NCBI RefSeq assembly: GCF_900103285.1
Contig: NZ_FNGS01000003.1
Coordinates: forward strand, 609,997 to 673,996
Length of the DNA: 64,000 bases
Reading direction: 5' to 3'
From: Siphonobacter aquaeclarae
Lineage (GTDB): Bacteria > Bacteroidota > Bacteroidia > Cytophagales > Spirosomataceae
Shown: piece after piece, positions 9,624 through 18,007 of the stretch
Position numbering within the stretch: the stretch's first letter is position 1
How the letters are laid out: each line of letters opens with the position of its first letter
Notes under the pieces: generated by a model
What the model was told of the DNA's origin: nothing
Databases searched by the model: none
What the model saw: only the letters and a program-made list of their open reading frames with translations
Made by a program: the position numbers and the translations under genes

Positions 9624-10660
9624 GAATTGCTTTTATTGTTGCTTCCCTGCGAGCATTTGGTCCGGTTCTCATGGTAAAGACCCTGGCAGACGAGCTGTTT
9701 GAGCGGGGCTATGAGGTAACTGTCTATTATTTTGACGACTTGAAAGGGATAAATTTCAAATGTCCGACAAAGCGGATTAGCTACCTCTCTTCGGAACCAT
9801 TTAGAAATAATGATATCATTCACTCTCATTCGTTCCGGCCGGATATCTATAATCTCGTCCGGGGTGTTTTTTTTCGTAAGCCTAAAATCTCTACAGCGCA
9901 CTGCTATGTATATCAGGATTTTGCGATGTTCTACGGAAAAATTGTGTCGGTCGTTTTCGGTTCACTTTGGATTCAAATTTGGCGGCGGTTCCGAATGGTT
10001 GTTCAACTGACGGATGACATGGAAAAGTACTACCGGTCCTACCTGCGTTCTGACAGGATGTGTGTGATCCACAATGCCAAATTTGTGGATCGGTTCGAAC
10101 CAGAAATAACAGAGACAGAAAAAGCGGTACTTGACGGGTGGTCGGCCCGGAATCTGTCAGTTTTAGGAATTTCAGCTAAACTGATTCCCCGTAAAGGCAT
10201 TGACCAGGTCATCAGAGCGTTGCCATCTCTCCCGGGTTTTGCCGCTCTTGTGCTAGGCGACGGCCAGGAGGCCGAAAACCTGCGTGACCTGGCGCGTCTG
10301 GGTGGAGTTGAAGACCGCGTTCTATGGGGCGGTTTCAGGGAAAACTCCTACCGCTTTCTGAAATATGTGGACATTTCGGTTCTGCCGTCTTTTTCAGAGG
10401 GATTTCCACTTGCCTTGCTGGAGGCGATCTACTTTGAAAAACCGATTGTATGCTCTGGAATTCCGACTCACCGTTCTATTTTTACAGAGGAGGAAGTAGG
10501 TTTTTTTGAATTAGGAGATATTCAGGATCTTGTACGTGCGATTGAAAAGACATATGCCAGGCGGAAGGTAATACGCGCCCGGATGAAAGAACTGAGTATA
10601 AAGTATTCGCTTGATGCAATGACCGAATCTTATCTGAAACTTTACAGAGCATGCTTGTAG
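9620..10660 (+). CDS. glycosyltransferase family 4
   Basis: A 346-residue GT-B enzyme. The second Rossmann domain has GISAKLIPRKGIDQVIRAL, LVLGDGQEAENLR and the donor-binding region PSFSEGFPLALLEA, with the EGFPLALLEA signature of GT4. The N-terminus (RIAFIVASLRAFGPVLMVKTLADEL) is the acceptor domain. It starts in an ATGA overlap with the preceding GT2 gene and overlaps the polymerase gene by 10 bases. Confidence 0.9.
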   Translation: MRIAFIVASLRAFGPVLMVKTLADELFERGYEVTVYYFDDLKGINFKCPTKRISYLSSEPFRNNDIIHSHSFRPDIYNLVRGVFFRKPKISTAHCYVYQDFAMFYGKIVSVVFGSLWIQIWRRFRMVVQLTDDMEKYYRSYLRSDRMCVIHNAKFVDRFEPEITETEKAVLDGWSARNLSVLGISAKLIPRKGIDQVIRALPSLPGFAALVLGDGQEAENLRDLARLGGVEDRVLWGGFRENSYRFLKYVDISVLPSFSEGFPLALLEAIYFEKPIVCSGIPTHRSIFTEEEVGFFELGDIQDLVRAIEKTYARRKVIRARMKELSIKYSLDAMTESYLKLYRACL

Positions 10661-12078
10661 ATGATAGTTCTCTTCAGAGGAAAGAAATTGCAATGCACGT
10701 GATCGTCTTTACGTGCATCGCTGTAGCTGTACTTCTTTACGATTGGGAAAGTGAAACGGTTTTTCTTCTGAATCGCTATCTTGCGTGGCTTTATGTGACA
10801 CTCGCTGTTATTGCATTGTCAATATTTAGGGTATCTTCTTTTTTGTCCATTTATGGACTCTTTTTTATTACTTCCAATGTATTTATTTGTGGGAGATTTT
10901 ATGCGCATTTTATCCTGGATTCGGATCCGTTTAGCTCACCTGTCAGTAATAACTATTATCCCAGTGATTTGGAGAAAATCCGATTAATGTATTATGTTAT
11001 TCTGTCATTTGTTGTCGTTCATCTCGGATATTTATTGCAGAAGTGTCTGTTTGATTATGATGCACTTCCGGAGCTGAAATCGCCGTTTAAAGAGTGGATG
11101 TATACTAATCGAAAACAAATCGCTCGTGCTTTTTTTGCTATAAGCGTTATCTACTGTGGTATCACGTTTAAATCTCTTGCGCAAGTATTTGCCACCGGAA
11201 GTTATCTCGGTCTTTATGAGTTTCAGGGAGAAGAGTATTCTACGTCCATTGTTGCTGTATTTAAAGTAGCATTTGTGTTTTTATTCGGTGTTGTTTTTGC
11301 GATTGCAGATAAAAAAGATCGGCGGATTGCTCTTGCTATTTCTGTCGTTGTTGGAATTGCTTATTTTATGATTGGGACTCGGAGCAGTTTTATTTCCTCC
11401 GTTCTGTTTATCGTGTGGTATTTTCATAACTACGAAAAAAAAGTCTCTTTTTTTAAAGTAGGCCTTGCTGGAGTGTTCGTTGTTTTTGCGTCACAGTATC
11501 TCATTGGTTTGACGCTAAGAGGAGTGGGCCTTGATGGTATGGCGGTTAGTCCAATAGATTTGCTGGCATTCTTTTTGCACGATCAGGGCGTTACATTAAT
11601 GGTATTTGAGTTTTCATTCCAGTTTTCTGAATGGCCTGCTGTATTGTATTTTCAGAGTCTGTTTCCTGGAGTTAATGCACTAACGAGTCTGTTTGGAGGA
11701 GGATTCGGGAGCCAATATTCAAATATTGGAAATTACCTGGCATATACTGTGAATTCTACTGCTTTTTTTAATGGAAATGCTTTAGGCTGGTCCATGTTTG
11801 GAGACTTTTCAATGTATTCTTTTGGCAGTAAAACGGGATTTATTTTAGTTGGACTTCTATGGGGTGGTTTTGTGTCTTTTTTAGAGTCGTATTCGAGGCG
11901 AAGTGTTATTGTTAGAGCACTTGCGTTATCTACTTTTTCTTCTATCGTTATTTCACCTCGCGGAGGTTTTTGCACGGTGTTTCCAAATTTTCTTTATTAT
12001 GCAATTTTCTGGTTATTGTTTTATATGCTGTGGAAACGTTTCAGCATTCGTACCAGTATAGCGGAGCCTGGTTCATAG
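10651..12078 (+). CDS. Wzy-like polysaccharide polymerase
   Basis: A 475-residue very hydrophobic protein with about ten to twelve predicted membrane helices and a long periplasmic loop, the topology of O-antigen/capsule polymerases. It contains an IGTRSSFI-like loop typical of Wzy proteins of Bacteroidota. Primary sequence identity in this family is low, so the call rests on topology, length and position between a glycosyltransferase and the flippase. Base composition is clearly more AT-rich than the flanking housekeeping genes. An internal ATG at 10693 is an alternative start that removes the overlap. Confidence 0.75.
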   Translation: MLVDDSSLQRKEIAMHVIVFTCIAVAVLLYDWESETVFLLNRYLAWLYVTLAVIALSIFRVSSFLSIYGLFFITSNVFICGRFYAHFILDSDPFSSPVSNNYYPSDLEKIRLMYYVILSFVVVHLGYLLQKCLFDYDALPELKSPFKEWMYTNRKQIARAFFAISVIYCGITFKSLAQVFATGSYLGLYEFQGEEYSTSIVAVFKVAFVFLFGVVFAIADKKDRRIALAISVVVGIAYFMIGTRSSFISSVLFIVWYFHNYEKKVSFFKVGLAGVFVVFASQYLIGLTLRGVGLDGMAVSPIDLLAFFLHDQGVTLMVFEFSFQFSEWPAVLYFQSLFPGVNALTSLFGGGFGSQYSNIGNYLAYTVNSTAFFNGNALGWSMFGDFSMYSFGSKTGFILVGLLWGGFVSFLESYSRRSVIVRALALSTFSSIVISPRGGFCTVFPNFLYYAIFWLLFYMLWKRFSIRTSIAEPGS

Positions 12079-12162
12079 TTTGCTAAAATGGGCTGCCAGG
12101 TCGCAGGCGTAGCTATCCGAATTTAAAGGGATATACCTACAGAAATACAGTCGTCACTTGAA

Positions 12163-12184
12163 AACCTAACAAAAAGGTTGGGTT
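12163..12184 (+). other. small stem-loop before the flavoprotein gene
   Basis: AACCTAAC and GTTGGGTT form an 8-bp stem (one G-T pair) around an A-rich loop, 18 bases before the start codon at 12203. It lies in the only sizeable gap (124 bases) of the central polysaccharide run. It could influence translation; it lacks a T-run. Confidence 0.3.
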
Positions 12185-12202
12185 AACTCATTGAAAGAAC
12201 AT

Positions 12203-13444
12203 ATGAAAGTAGGAATTATAGGTGCTGGTGTCTCAGGTTTGAGCATCGCCAAGTTGCTGTCACCCTATTTTGAGGTTGAAGTTTTGGAAAAGAAACAAGT
12301 TCATGGTGGTATTGCACGGACGCAGACCGTAAACGGAGCCACATATCATCCGATAGGCGGACACTGTTTCAATTCCAAATTCCCAGAAGTATTGGATTTC
12401 GTCTTTGACAAAGTTTTGTCCAAAGATCAATGGCATTTAGTCGAGCGTCGTGCTTCTATTAAACTGAATGATCACAAAGTCCCTTATCCAATCGAGTTTT
12501 CTGTCCGGCAGATTAACGAATTTGATCCAGAACTCGCCTTTCGGATTACAAAGGACTTTCTGTCTGCAGAGGATAATGGATCCTACTCAAACCTCGAAGA
12601 TTGGTTTCGTAGAAAATTCGGTGACACACTTGCCGAACTGTATTTCATCCCTTATAATTCGAAAATATGGAATCGCTCACCTCAATCGATGAGCCACGAG
12701 TGGGTAAAGGATAAACTTCCACTTCCGGATAAAAAGAGCTTTTTTGCCGGCCTTGTTTCGGAAATGAGAGATGCTATGCCGCATTCTTATTTTTATTATC
12801 CGAATTCCAATAATCAGAATACTTTTCTTGATGCGTTAAGGGGGGATACAACTATTCAGTTCGAAACACCGGTAGAATCTATTGCCAGGATTGGGGGTAA
12901 ATGGGTGGTGAATGGAGAGTTGTCATATGATATATTGATATCGACGGCTCCTCTGGACGAAATTCCGGCAAAGATGCAGGGCTTTGAGGAATTCGCAGAG
13001 CTGGCGAAGGGGTTGACTTATAATCGAGTGACCACTATGCTATGGAGGACTACCGGCACAGAAGATACATGGACGTATGTCCCCTCACCTGATATTATTT
13101 TTCACCGATATATCCATGTAGGCAGCTTCCTGGATCCTGTAAAGCCATTCTCTATTACCGAGGCCGTCGGAGTCAGAACAAGGGAGGAGATGATTCTTGC
13201 CGGCAAGGCCGATCCCTTTTTGGTGGAGCCTTTGAGTTATAATGTCTCTCAGCACGCCTATGTAGTATTCGACGCCAACTATCGAAGGCTTGTTGTCGGA
13301 TTGCGAGATGGACTTCAGCGTGATGAGTTTCATTTGTTAGGTAGGTTTGGCGAATGGGAGTACTATAACATGGATATTTGTATTAAAAAGGCTATGAATC
13401 TGGCGGAGACGCTCATCCGCAAACACGTGAATGGCGCTCTTTAA
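12203..13444 (+). CDS. FAD/NAD(P)-binding amine-oxidase/UDP-galactopyranose-mutase-like protein
   Basis: A 413-residue flavoprotein. The N-terminus MKVGIIGAGVSGLSIAKLL is a dinucleotide-binding Rossmann motif (GxGxxG), with E32-like acid at VEVLEK, then GGIARTQ and a YHPIGGHCFNS stretch placed as in UDP-galactopyranose mutases. A second conserved block, IWNRSPQSMSHEWVKDKLPLP, is typical of protoporphyrinogen-oxidase-like proteins found in glycan loci. Position between polymerase and flippase suggests a redox or mutase step on a nucleotide sugar or lipid-linked sugar. The ATG at 12203 is chosen over a TTG 12 bases earlier. It overlaps the flippase gene by 14 bases. Confidence 0.75.
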   Translation: MKVGIIGAGVSGLSIAKLLSPYFEVEVLEKKQVHGGIARTQTVNGATYHPIGGHCFNSKFPEVLDFVFDKVLSKDQWHLVERRASIKLNDHKVPYPIEFSVRQINEFDPELAFRITKDFLSAEDNGSYSNLEDWFRRKFGDTLAELYFIPYNSKIWNRSPQSMSHEWVKDKLPLPDKKSFFAGLVSEMRDAMPHSYFYYPNSNNQNTFLDALRGDTTIQFETPVESIARIGGKWVVNGELSYDILISTAPLDEIPAKMQGFEEFAELAKGLTYNRVTTMLWRTTGTEDTWTYVPSPDIIFHRYIHVGSFLDPVKPFSITEAVGVRTREEMILAGKADPFLVEPLSYNVSQHAYVVFDANYRRLVVGLRDGLQRDEFHLLGRFGEWEYYNMDICIKKAMNLAETLIRKHVNGAL

Positions 13445-14891
13445 AAATCTCTTTTTTAATTATCTGTTGTCCATCAGCTCTCTTCTGATTCCGCTGATGA
13501 TTTTTCCATACCTCACACGGGTACTGGATGAAGATGCGTTAGGAACGTATTTGTGGGTAGACTCAATTACGCAGTACTTTATCGTTCTCGCGTCATTTGG
13601 AATCCCTTATTACGGTGTCCGGGAGATTGCCAAAGCCAAGGAAGATGCAGACAAGGTGGCAAGCCTCACTTTTGATCTGATTCTGCTTCATATAGTGTTC
13701 ACGCTGATTGCCTGCATTTGTTATGGGATCAGTGCGGTTGTGAATGAGGAGCTGAATAGTCATTTTTATTTCGTCAGGTTGGGCCTGCTGACTTTGCTGT
13801 TTAGTGTATTTCTGATTGAATGGTTGTTTCAGGGATTATCCCGATTCAAGTACATTACGGTCCGAACGTTGACAATCAAAGCGTTGTCGCTCCTGTTGAT
13901 TTATTCGTTTGTCCGTAATTCGGACGATGTACGGGTGTACGCGGTTGTGACAATGCTATCCGTTTTTCTAAATGCGGCTGTGAACATATCATTCTTCTAT
14001 CGTAGTTACCCGATAGCCTTCTCGATCTCCTTCGAGCGACTGAAAGTTCACTTACGTCCGCTGCTGGTGTTCTTTTCCATTAATGTATCGATCAGCGTAT
14101 ATACATTGCTGGATTCGGTTTTTCTTGGGTTTTTGGACTCGCCGGGACACCTGAGTCTCTATGCTATGCCACTGAAACTTGTTAAGATTTACTGGACAGT
14201 ACTGAATAGTGCGACGCTGGTATTTCTTCCGAAGATTACGAAGCTTGGCGAAGAAGGAAACCTCGTGAAGATGTCAGATCTGCTGTCTAAGTCGATGAAC
14301 ATCGTAATCCTCGGCTCTCTGCCATTTATCTTGATATGTAATGTATTTCCAGAATGGATTCTTACGACATTTTTCGGGAAAGGGTACGGAAAGTCGGCGG
14401 ATGTTCTTCGCTTATTGTCGCTACTTCCACTGATCATTGGCATTTGTAATGTATTCAGTGTACAGTTTCTCGTAGCGATACACAAAGAAAAACTAGTACT
14501 GTATGCTACCGTCGTAGGTTTGCTGATCAGCGTCGTATTTAATTTCCTGCTTATCCCCCGGTTCTCCATTTTAGGCTGCGCAATTACGACATGTCTTTCG
14601 GAACTTGCCGTGATGGGGATGATGTACCTGAGTTCTGCCCGCTTCCTTTTTCTTAAGCCGGAGAGCAGGCTATTTTGGTCAATGGCATTGGCCTTTGCTG
14701 GAACGCTTCTTTGTCACTATTTTTTAAGTTCGCTTGAGCTTTCGACGCTTTTTGAGCTACCAATCATATTGAGTATCTACGGGACAATTGCTATGGCATC
14801 GGCTGTATTTATTTTCAGATCGGCTTTTGTAATAGAGATAATCAAACTTGTATCTTCTTATGTCAGGCGTTACATTAATTCTACTGTTTAA
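13431..14891 (+). CDS. Wzx-like polysaccharide flippase
   Basis: A 486-residue integral membrane protein with about 12-14 helices, matching the MOP/MVF polysaccharide-transporter superfamily. The N-terminus NLFFNYLLSISSLLIPLMIFPYLTRVLDEDALGTYLW contains the family-typical PYLTRVL..e..G motif. It would flip lipid-linked repeat units across the inner membrane for the Wzy-like polymerase. It overlaps the upstream flavoprotein gene by 14 bases and the downstream gene by 32 bases. Confidence 0.9.
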   Translation: MALFKNLFFNYLLSISSLLIPLMIFPYLTRVLDEDALGTYLWVDSITQYFIVLASFGIPYYGVREIAKAKEDADKVASLTFDLILLHIVFTLIACICYGISAVVNEELNSHFYFVRLGLLTLLFSVFLIEWLFQGLSRFKYITVRTLTIKALSLLLIYSFVRNSDDVRVYAVVTMLSVFLNAAVNISFFYRSYPIAFSISFERLKVHLRPLLVFFSINVSISVYTLLDSVFLGFLDSPGHLSLYAMPLKLVKIYWTVLNSATLVFLPKITKLGEEGNLVKMSDLLSKSMNIVILGSLPFILICNVFPEWILTTFFGKGYGKSADVLRLLSLLPLIIGICNVFSVQFLVAIHKEKLVLYATVVGLLISVVFNFLLIPRFSILGCAITTCLSELAVMGMMYLSSARFLFLKPESRLFWSMALAFAGTLLCHYFLSSLELSTLFELPIILSIYGTIAMASAVFIFRSAFVIEIIKLVSSYVRRYINSTV

Positions 14892-15813
14892 TCACAACTA
14901 TGAGAAAAATATAGAGCCGCTGGAGAAGCTATATGGTGACAGGTTTTCCAGTATATATTTTATCATGCCCTTTTATTCCGGCAAGAAAAAGAACGTGATT
15001 TCTGTATTTGATGACTCGTTTTATTTTCAGGGATATATGGCATATGCGCTGGATCGCCTGAAGGATAATGGCTCAGAGCACTTCATTATAGCCGGTGATG
15101 ACCTGATTCTTCATCCGGCTATTAATGAACATAATTATATGGAGTTCTTTAAGGTTGACAGTTCCACCGCGTTTGTTCCTTTCATTTTTGAACTCACGGA
15201 TACGACAGTTGGGCAACCGTGGAGGAAGATTCGACCGGCCTGGGGGCATATTTCCAAAGCTGTTGATCTGCGTCTTGAATCTCCCGGTATAAATATTTGG
15301 AATTATCTGCCAAAGGCGGAAGATGCACGGATATTGCTTGCACGGCACGGTTATCAGTTTGAGCCCATACTTCCAAGGAGCGTATTTATTGGAGAGCTGT
15401 CTGCTAAACGCAACGATAAGTCTTTTCTTTTTACCAAGCTGTCACAGATTAAACTGGCAATGAGGTACTTCCGGTACCTAGCAGGTAGTCGCCGCGTACC
15501 ATATCCGCTGCTCGGAGGTTATGTCGACCTACTTGTCCTTCCTCGCGCCAACCTGGAGTCATTTGTGCAATACTGCGGGGCTTTTTCCGCCAGAAATCTC
15601 TTTGTCGAGATGGCGGTACCAACGGCTGCTTGTCTAGCCTTTGATAACGTCGTGACAGAAACTGATATGGAATGGAAGGGATTGACTTACTGGTCGGCAA
15701 AGGATGTTGAGTTGTTCGAGTCTTCCTATTCAAACAGCCTTTCGGAGCTTTGGCGCAGGTTTCCGGACAATACACTCTATATACATCCCATTAAGTTATC
15801 CCGTTGGAAGTGA
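14860..15813 (+). CDS. unrecognised protein of the polysaccharide cluster
   Basis: A 317-residue cytoplasmic-looking protein without signal peptide or membrane helix. I do not recognise a family. The N-terminal part (VTLILLFNHNYEKNIEPLE..) alternates hydrophobic strands and helices, and IIAGDDLILHP near residue 80 resembles an acidic DxD-type metal motif, so a divergent glycosyltransferase is possible but unproven. The ATG at 14860 is preferred over a TTG 12 bases earlier; it overlaps the flippase by 32 bases, which argues for translational coupling and a role in the same pathway. Confidence 0.6.
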   Translation: MSGVTLILLFNHNYEKNIEPLEKLYGDRFSSIYFIMPFYSGKKKNVISVFDDSFYFQGYMAYALDRLKDNGSEHFIIAGDDLILHPAINEHNYMEFFKVDSSTAFVPFIFELTDTTVGQPWRKIRPAWGHISKAVDLRLESPGINIWNYLPKAEDARILLARHGYQFEPILPRSVFIGELSAKRNDKSFLFTKLSQIKLAMRYFRYLAGSRRVPYPLLGGYVDLLVLPRANLESFVQYCGAFSARNLFVEMAVPTAACLAFDNVVTETDMEWKGLTYWSAKDVELFESSYSNSLSELWRRFPDNTLYIHPIKLSRWK

Positions 15814-15830
15814 AATGACATTTTTGTTTG

Positions 15831-15838
15831 TATGTTTG
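15831..15838 (+). promoter_or_regulatory. -7 element (TATGTTTG) before the fibre-like gene
   Basis: TATGTTTG fits TAnnTTTG and lies 20 bases before the ATG at 15859. It would give the secreted fibre-like protein and the following T9SS cargo gene their own promoter, separate from the glycan operon. Confidence 0.45.
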
Positions 15839-15858
15839 GCTACCAATCGCTCTCAGAT

Positions 15859-17427
15859 ATGAAAAGAACTTTACTCAGAGCTAGTGTTCTATTATTGAGC
15901 GCGGCTTCATTTGTAAATGCTCAGCAAATCACGACGCCTGGCGGGAGTCCGTTGATTGTTGGCAATAACGGCCTTCGATTGTCTAATATTACCTCTGCCT
16001 CTACGCCACAGGCATCTAATGGTGTAGCTCTTTCCGTTAACGGCACCGGTGATGTTATTCTGGTACCCGCAGGTGCCGGTTCTTCGGGTTGGTCTGCATC
16101 TGGCAACAATCTTTTTTCAAGTGCGACAGGGAATATTGGCGTCGGAACGAACACTCCCGGGTTTAAGTTTGATCTCAACGGAGATTTCAACCTCGCTGAA
16201 TCAAGTCAGTTCCGGATAGGGGGCGTAGGTTTTTTGCGGAAGTCGGCTACTAGCATTTATTTCGGCGACAACGCTGCAGGAGCCGGAACCGGAACTACAA
16301 ATGCTGCCAATAACCTCTTTATGGGTGGGCAGGCTGGTTACAGCATAACAGATGGAAAGGAAAATACATTTATTGGAAACTATGCCGGTTATACGAATAA
16401 GGTAGGTATTCGGAATTTGTATCTCGGATTCCGCGCAGGAGTTTTGAGTACCGGTTCCAACAATATGTTTATGGGGGCCTATGCTGGCAACGTAAACACA
16501 ACGGGGGAATACAATTCTTTCATCGGTACTGGAACAGGTGCTGCCAACACGACTGGGTTCTGGAATACTTATATCGGTGGTATTTCCGGCTTTTATAATA
16601 ATGGTTTCGGAAATACCGCGATTGGCTATGGTACGCTCAATCCCCCGGATCAATCCGCCTCGGGGATCAATTACGGAACTTTTATAGGCACCAATGCCCA
16701 ACCTTCCGGCGCAAATATTGCCTCCCTGACTAACGTTACGGCTATCGGTGCCAATGCGAAAGTATCTGCATCCAACTCGGTCGTATTGGGGGATAACGCA
16801 AATGTCGGCATTGGTGTAACTGCTCCGACTGCCAAGCTGGAAGTGAAATCATCCGCTGCTGGTTCTTCAGGTCTTAAGTTCACCAACCTGACTTCTGCTT
16901 CGCCCGGGACGATTGTTACAGCTACCCGTTTCCTCACCGTCGACGCCAACGGCAACGTTGTTCTGGGTAGCACAACCGGCGGCCGCGAAGCGGCATCGTT
17001 TGCCGAAAACTGGAAACTGGATGCGGCGACGAAGAGCCTCTCCAACTCCAATGACGGTGCCGTTGTTATCGGTCAGAACCTGCTGAAGCTTCCGGGCAGC
17101 TACCGGCTCTTTGTACAGGAAGGTATCCTGACAGAACGCGTGAAGGTGGCCCTCCGGGGGACCGACGACTGGTCTGATAAGGTATTCGAACCCTCCTACA
17201 AGCTGCGCAGCCTCAACGAGGTAGAACAGTTCATCAAGGAAAACAACCACCTCCCGGGTGTTCCATCGGCGAAGGATATGGTTAAGAGCGGTAACGATCT
17301 CCATAAAACAGACGCTGTGCTGCTCGAGAAAATCGAAGAGCTTACGCTGTATATGCTCGAGCTGAAAAAGGAAAATGAGAAACTCCGGAAAGAAGTCGAC
17401 CAACTGAAGCAATCACAACAACGATGA
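15859..17427 (+). CDS. secreted fibre-like protein with glycine-rich head repeats and C-terminal coiled coil
   Basis: A 522-residue secreted protein; the signal peptide ends near SAASFVNAQ. The middle (about 150-300) carries repeats of roughly 20 residues with pattern N-x-(F/Y)-(M/I)-G-x-x-A-G, resembling left-handed beta-roll heads of trimeric adhesins. A second module near 330-400 is tail-fibre-like. The C-terminus has SLNEVEQFIKENNHLPGVPS and a coiled coil (KIEELTLYMLELKKENEKL), a module common at the end of Bacteroidota surface proteins. An in-frame ATG 27 bases upstream exists, but MKRTLLRASVLLLS is the natural signal start. Likely a trimeric surface fibre; binding target unknown. It overlaps the next gene by 4 bases. 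Confidence 0.75.
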   Translation: MKRTLLRASVLLLSAASFVNAQQITTPGGSPLIVGNNGLRLSNITSASTPQASNGVALSVNGTGDVILVPAGAGSSGWSASGNNLFSSATGNIGVGTNTPGFKFDLNGDFNLAESSQFRIGGVGFLRKSATSIYFGDNAAGAGTGTTNAANNLFMGGQAGYSITDGKENTFIGNYAGYTNKVGIRNLYLGFRAGVLSTGSNNMFMGAYAGNVNTTGEYNSFIGTGTGAANTTGFWNTYIGGISGFYNNGFGNTAIGYGTLNPPDQSASGINYGTFIGTNAQPSGANIASLTNVTAIGANAKVSASNSVVLGDNANVGIGVTAPTAKLEVKSSAAGSSGLKFTNLTSASPGTIVTATRFLTVDANGNVVLGSTTGGREAASFAENWKLDAATKSLSNSNDGAVVIGQNLLKLPGSYRLFVQEGILTERVKVALRGTDDWSDKVFEPSYKLRSLNEVEQFIKENNHLPGVPSAKDMVKSGNDLHKTDAVLLEKIEELTLYMLELKKENEKLRKEVDQLKQSQQR

Positions 17428-17954
17428 AAAGATACCTCTTCGGGGTAGCTTTTCTGACCTGTTTCAGTCTGGCTGCCCAGGCCCAGGAATACGCGATCCG
17501 GCTGACCGCGAAATACGTGAAGGGAAGCAACGTCGTGGAAGAAGCCGTAGAAACCATCGTTGCGTCGGGTTCAGTCGAGAACGGTGCGAACGTTGTGCTG
17601 AAGGCCGGTAAAGCGATTTACCTTGAGCCTGGTTTCACTGTACAGCCGGGTGCGGGTTTCGAAGCCCGTATTGAGGCGGTTCGGGTGGGTGATGTACGTG
17701 AACTCGCCGTCCGGGTTTTCCCGAACCCTGTCCGGACGAAAACAACCATCGAATACGACCTGCCCAATGACAGCCAGGTAACGCTGGGAATTTATGATAT
17801 GAACGGAAGGCTGGTAAAAATGCTTCTCCAGGAGAAAAAGACAGCCGGCAAACATGCCGAGGACTGGGACGCTACCGACGTTTCCGGCGGAACCTATCTG
17901 TATTCGCTGAAGACGGAAAAGGAAACGAAATCCGGACGTATGGTAAAGGAATAA
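17424..17954 (+). CDS. small T9SS type A cargo protein
   Basis: A 176-residue exported protein with a signal peptide (MKRYLFGVAFLTCFSLAAQAQ). A short repetitive beta region (VENGANVVLKAGKAIYLEPGFTVQPGAGF) is the 3-coordinate-type motif often found before sorting domains. Residues about 98-176 are a type A T9SS C-terminal sorting domain (VFPNPVRTKTTIEYDLP, IYDMNGRLV, GTYLYSL, KSGRMVKE), which directs export by the type IX system and surface attachment. It starts in an ATGA overlap with the fibre-like gene, so the two are probably made together. Confidence 0.88.
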   Translation: MKRYLFGVAFLTCFSLAAQAQEYAIRLTAKYVKGSNVVEEAVETIVASGSVENGANVVLKAGKAIYLEPGFTVQPGAGFEARIEAVRVGDVRELAVRVFPNPVRTKTTIEYDLPNDSQVTLGIYDMNGRLVKMLLQEKKTAGKHAEDWDATDVSGGTYLYSLKTEKETKSGRMVKE

Positions 17955-17970
17955 GAGACATGCTCTTCTG

Positions 17971-18007
17971 AAAAAGGCCATCAATCGCGCATTGATGGCC
18001 TTTTTTT
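17971..18007. terminator. bidirectional intrinsic terminator
   Basis: GGCCATCAAT and ATTGATGGCC form a perfect 10-bp stem with loop CGCGC, flanked by A5 on the left and T7 on the right. It can end transcription from the T9SS cargo gene (+) and the nucleotide-sugar dehydrogenase (-), which converge here. Confidence 0.93.
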
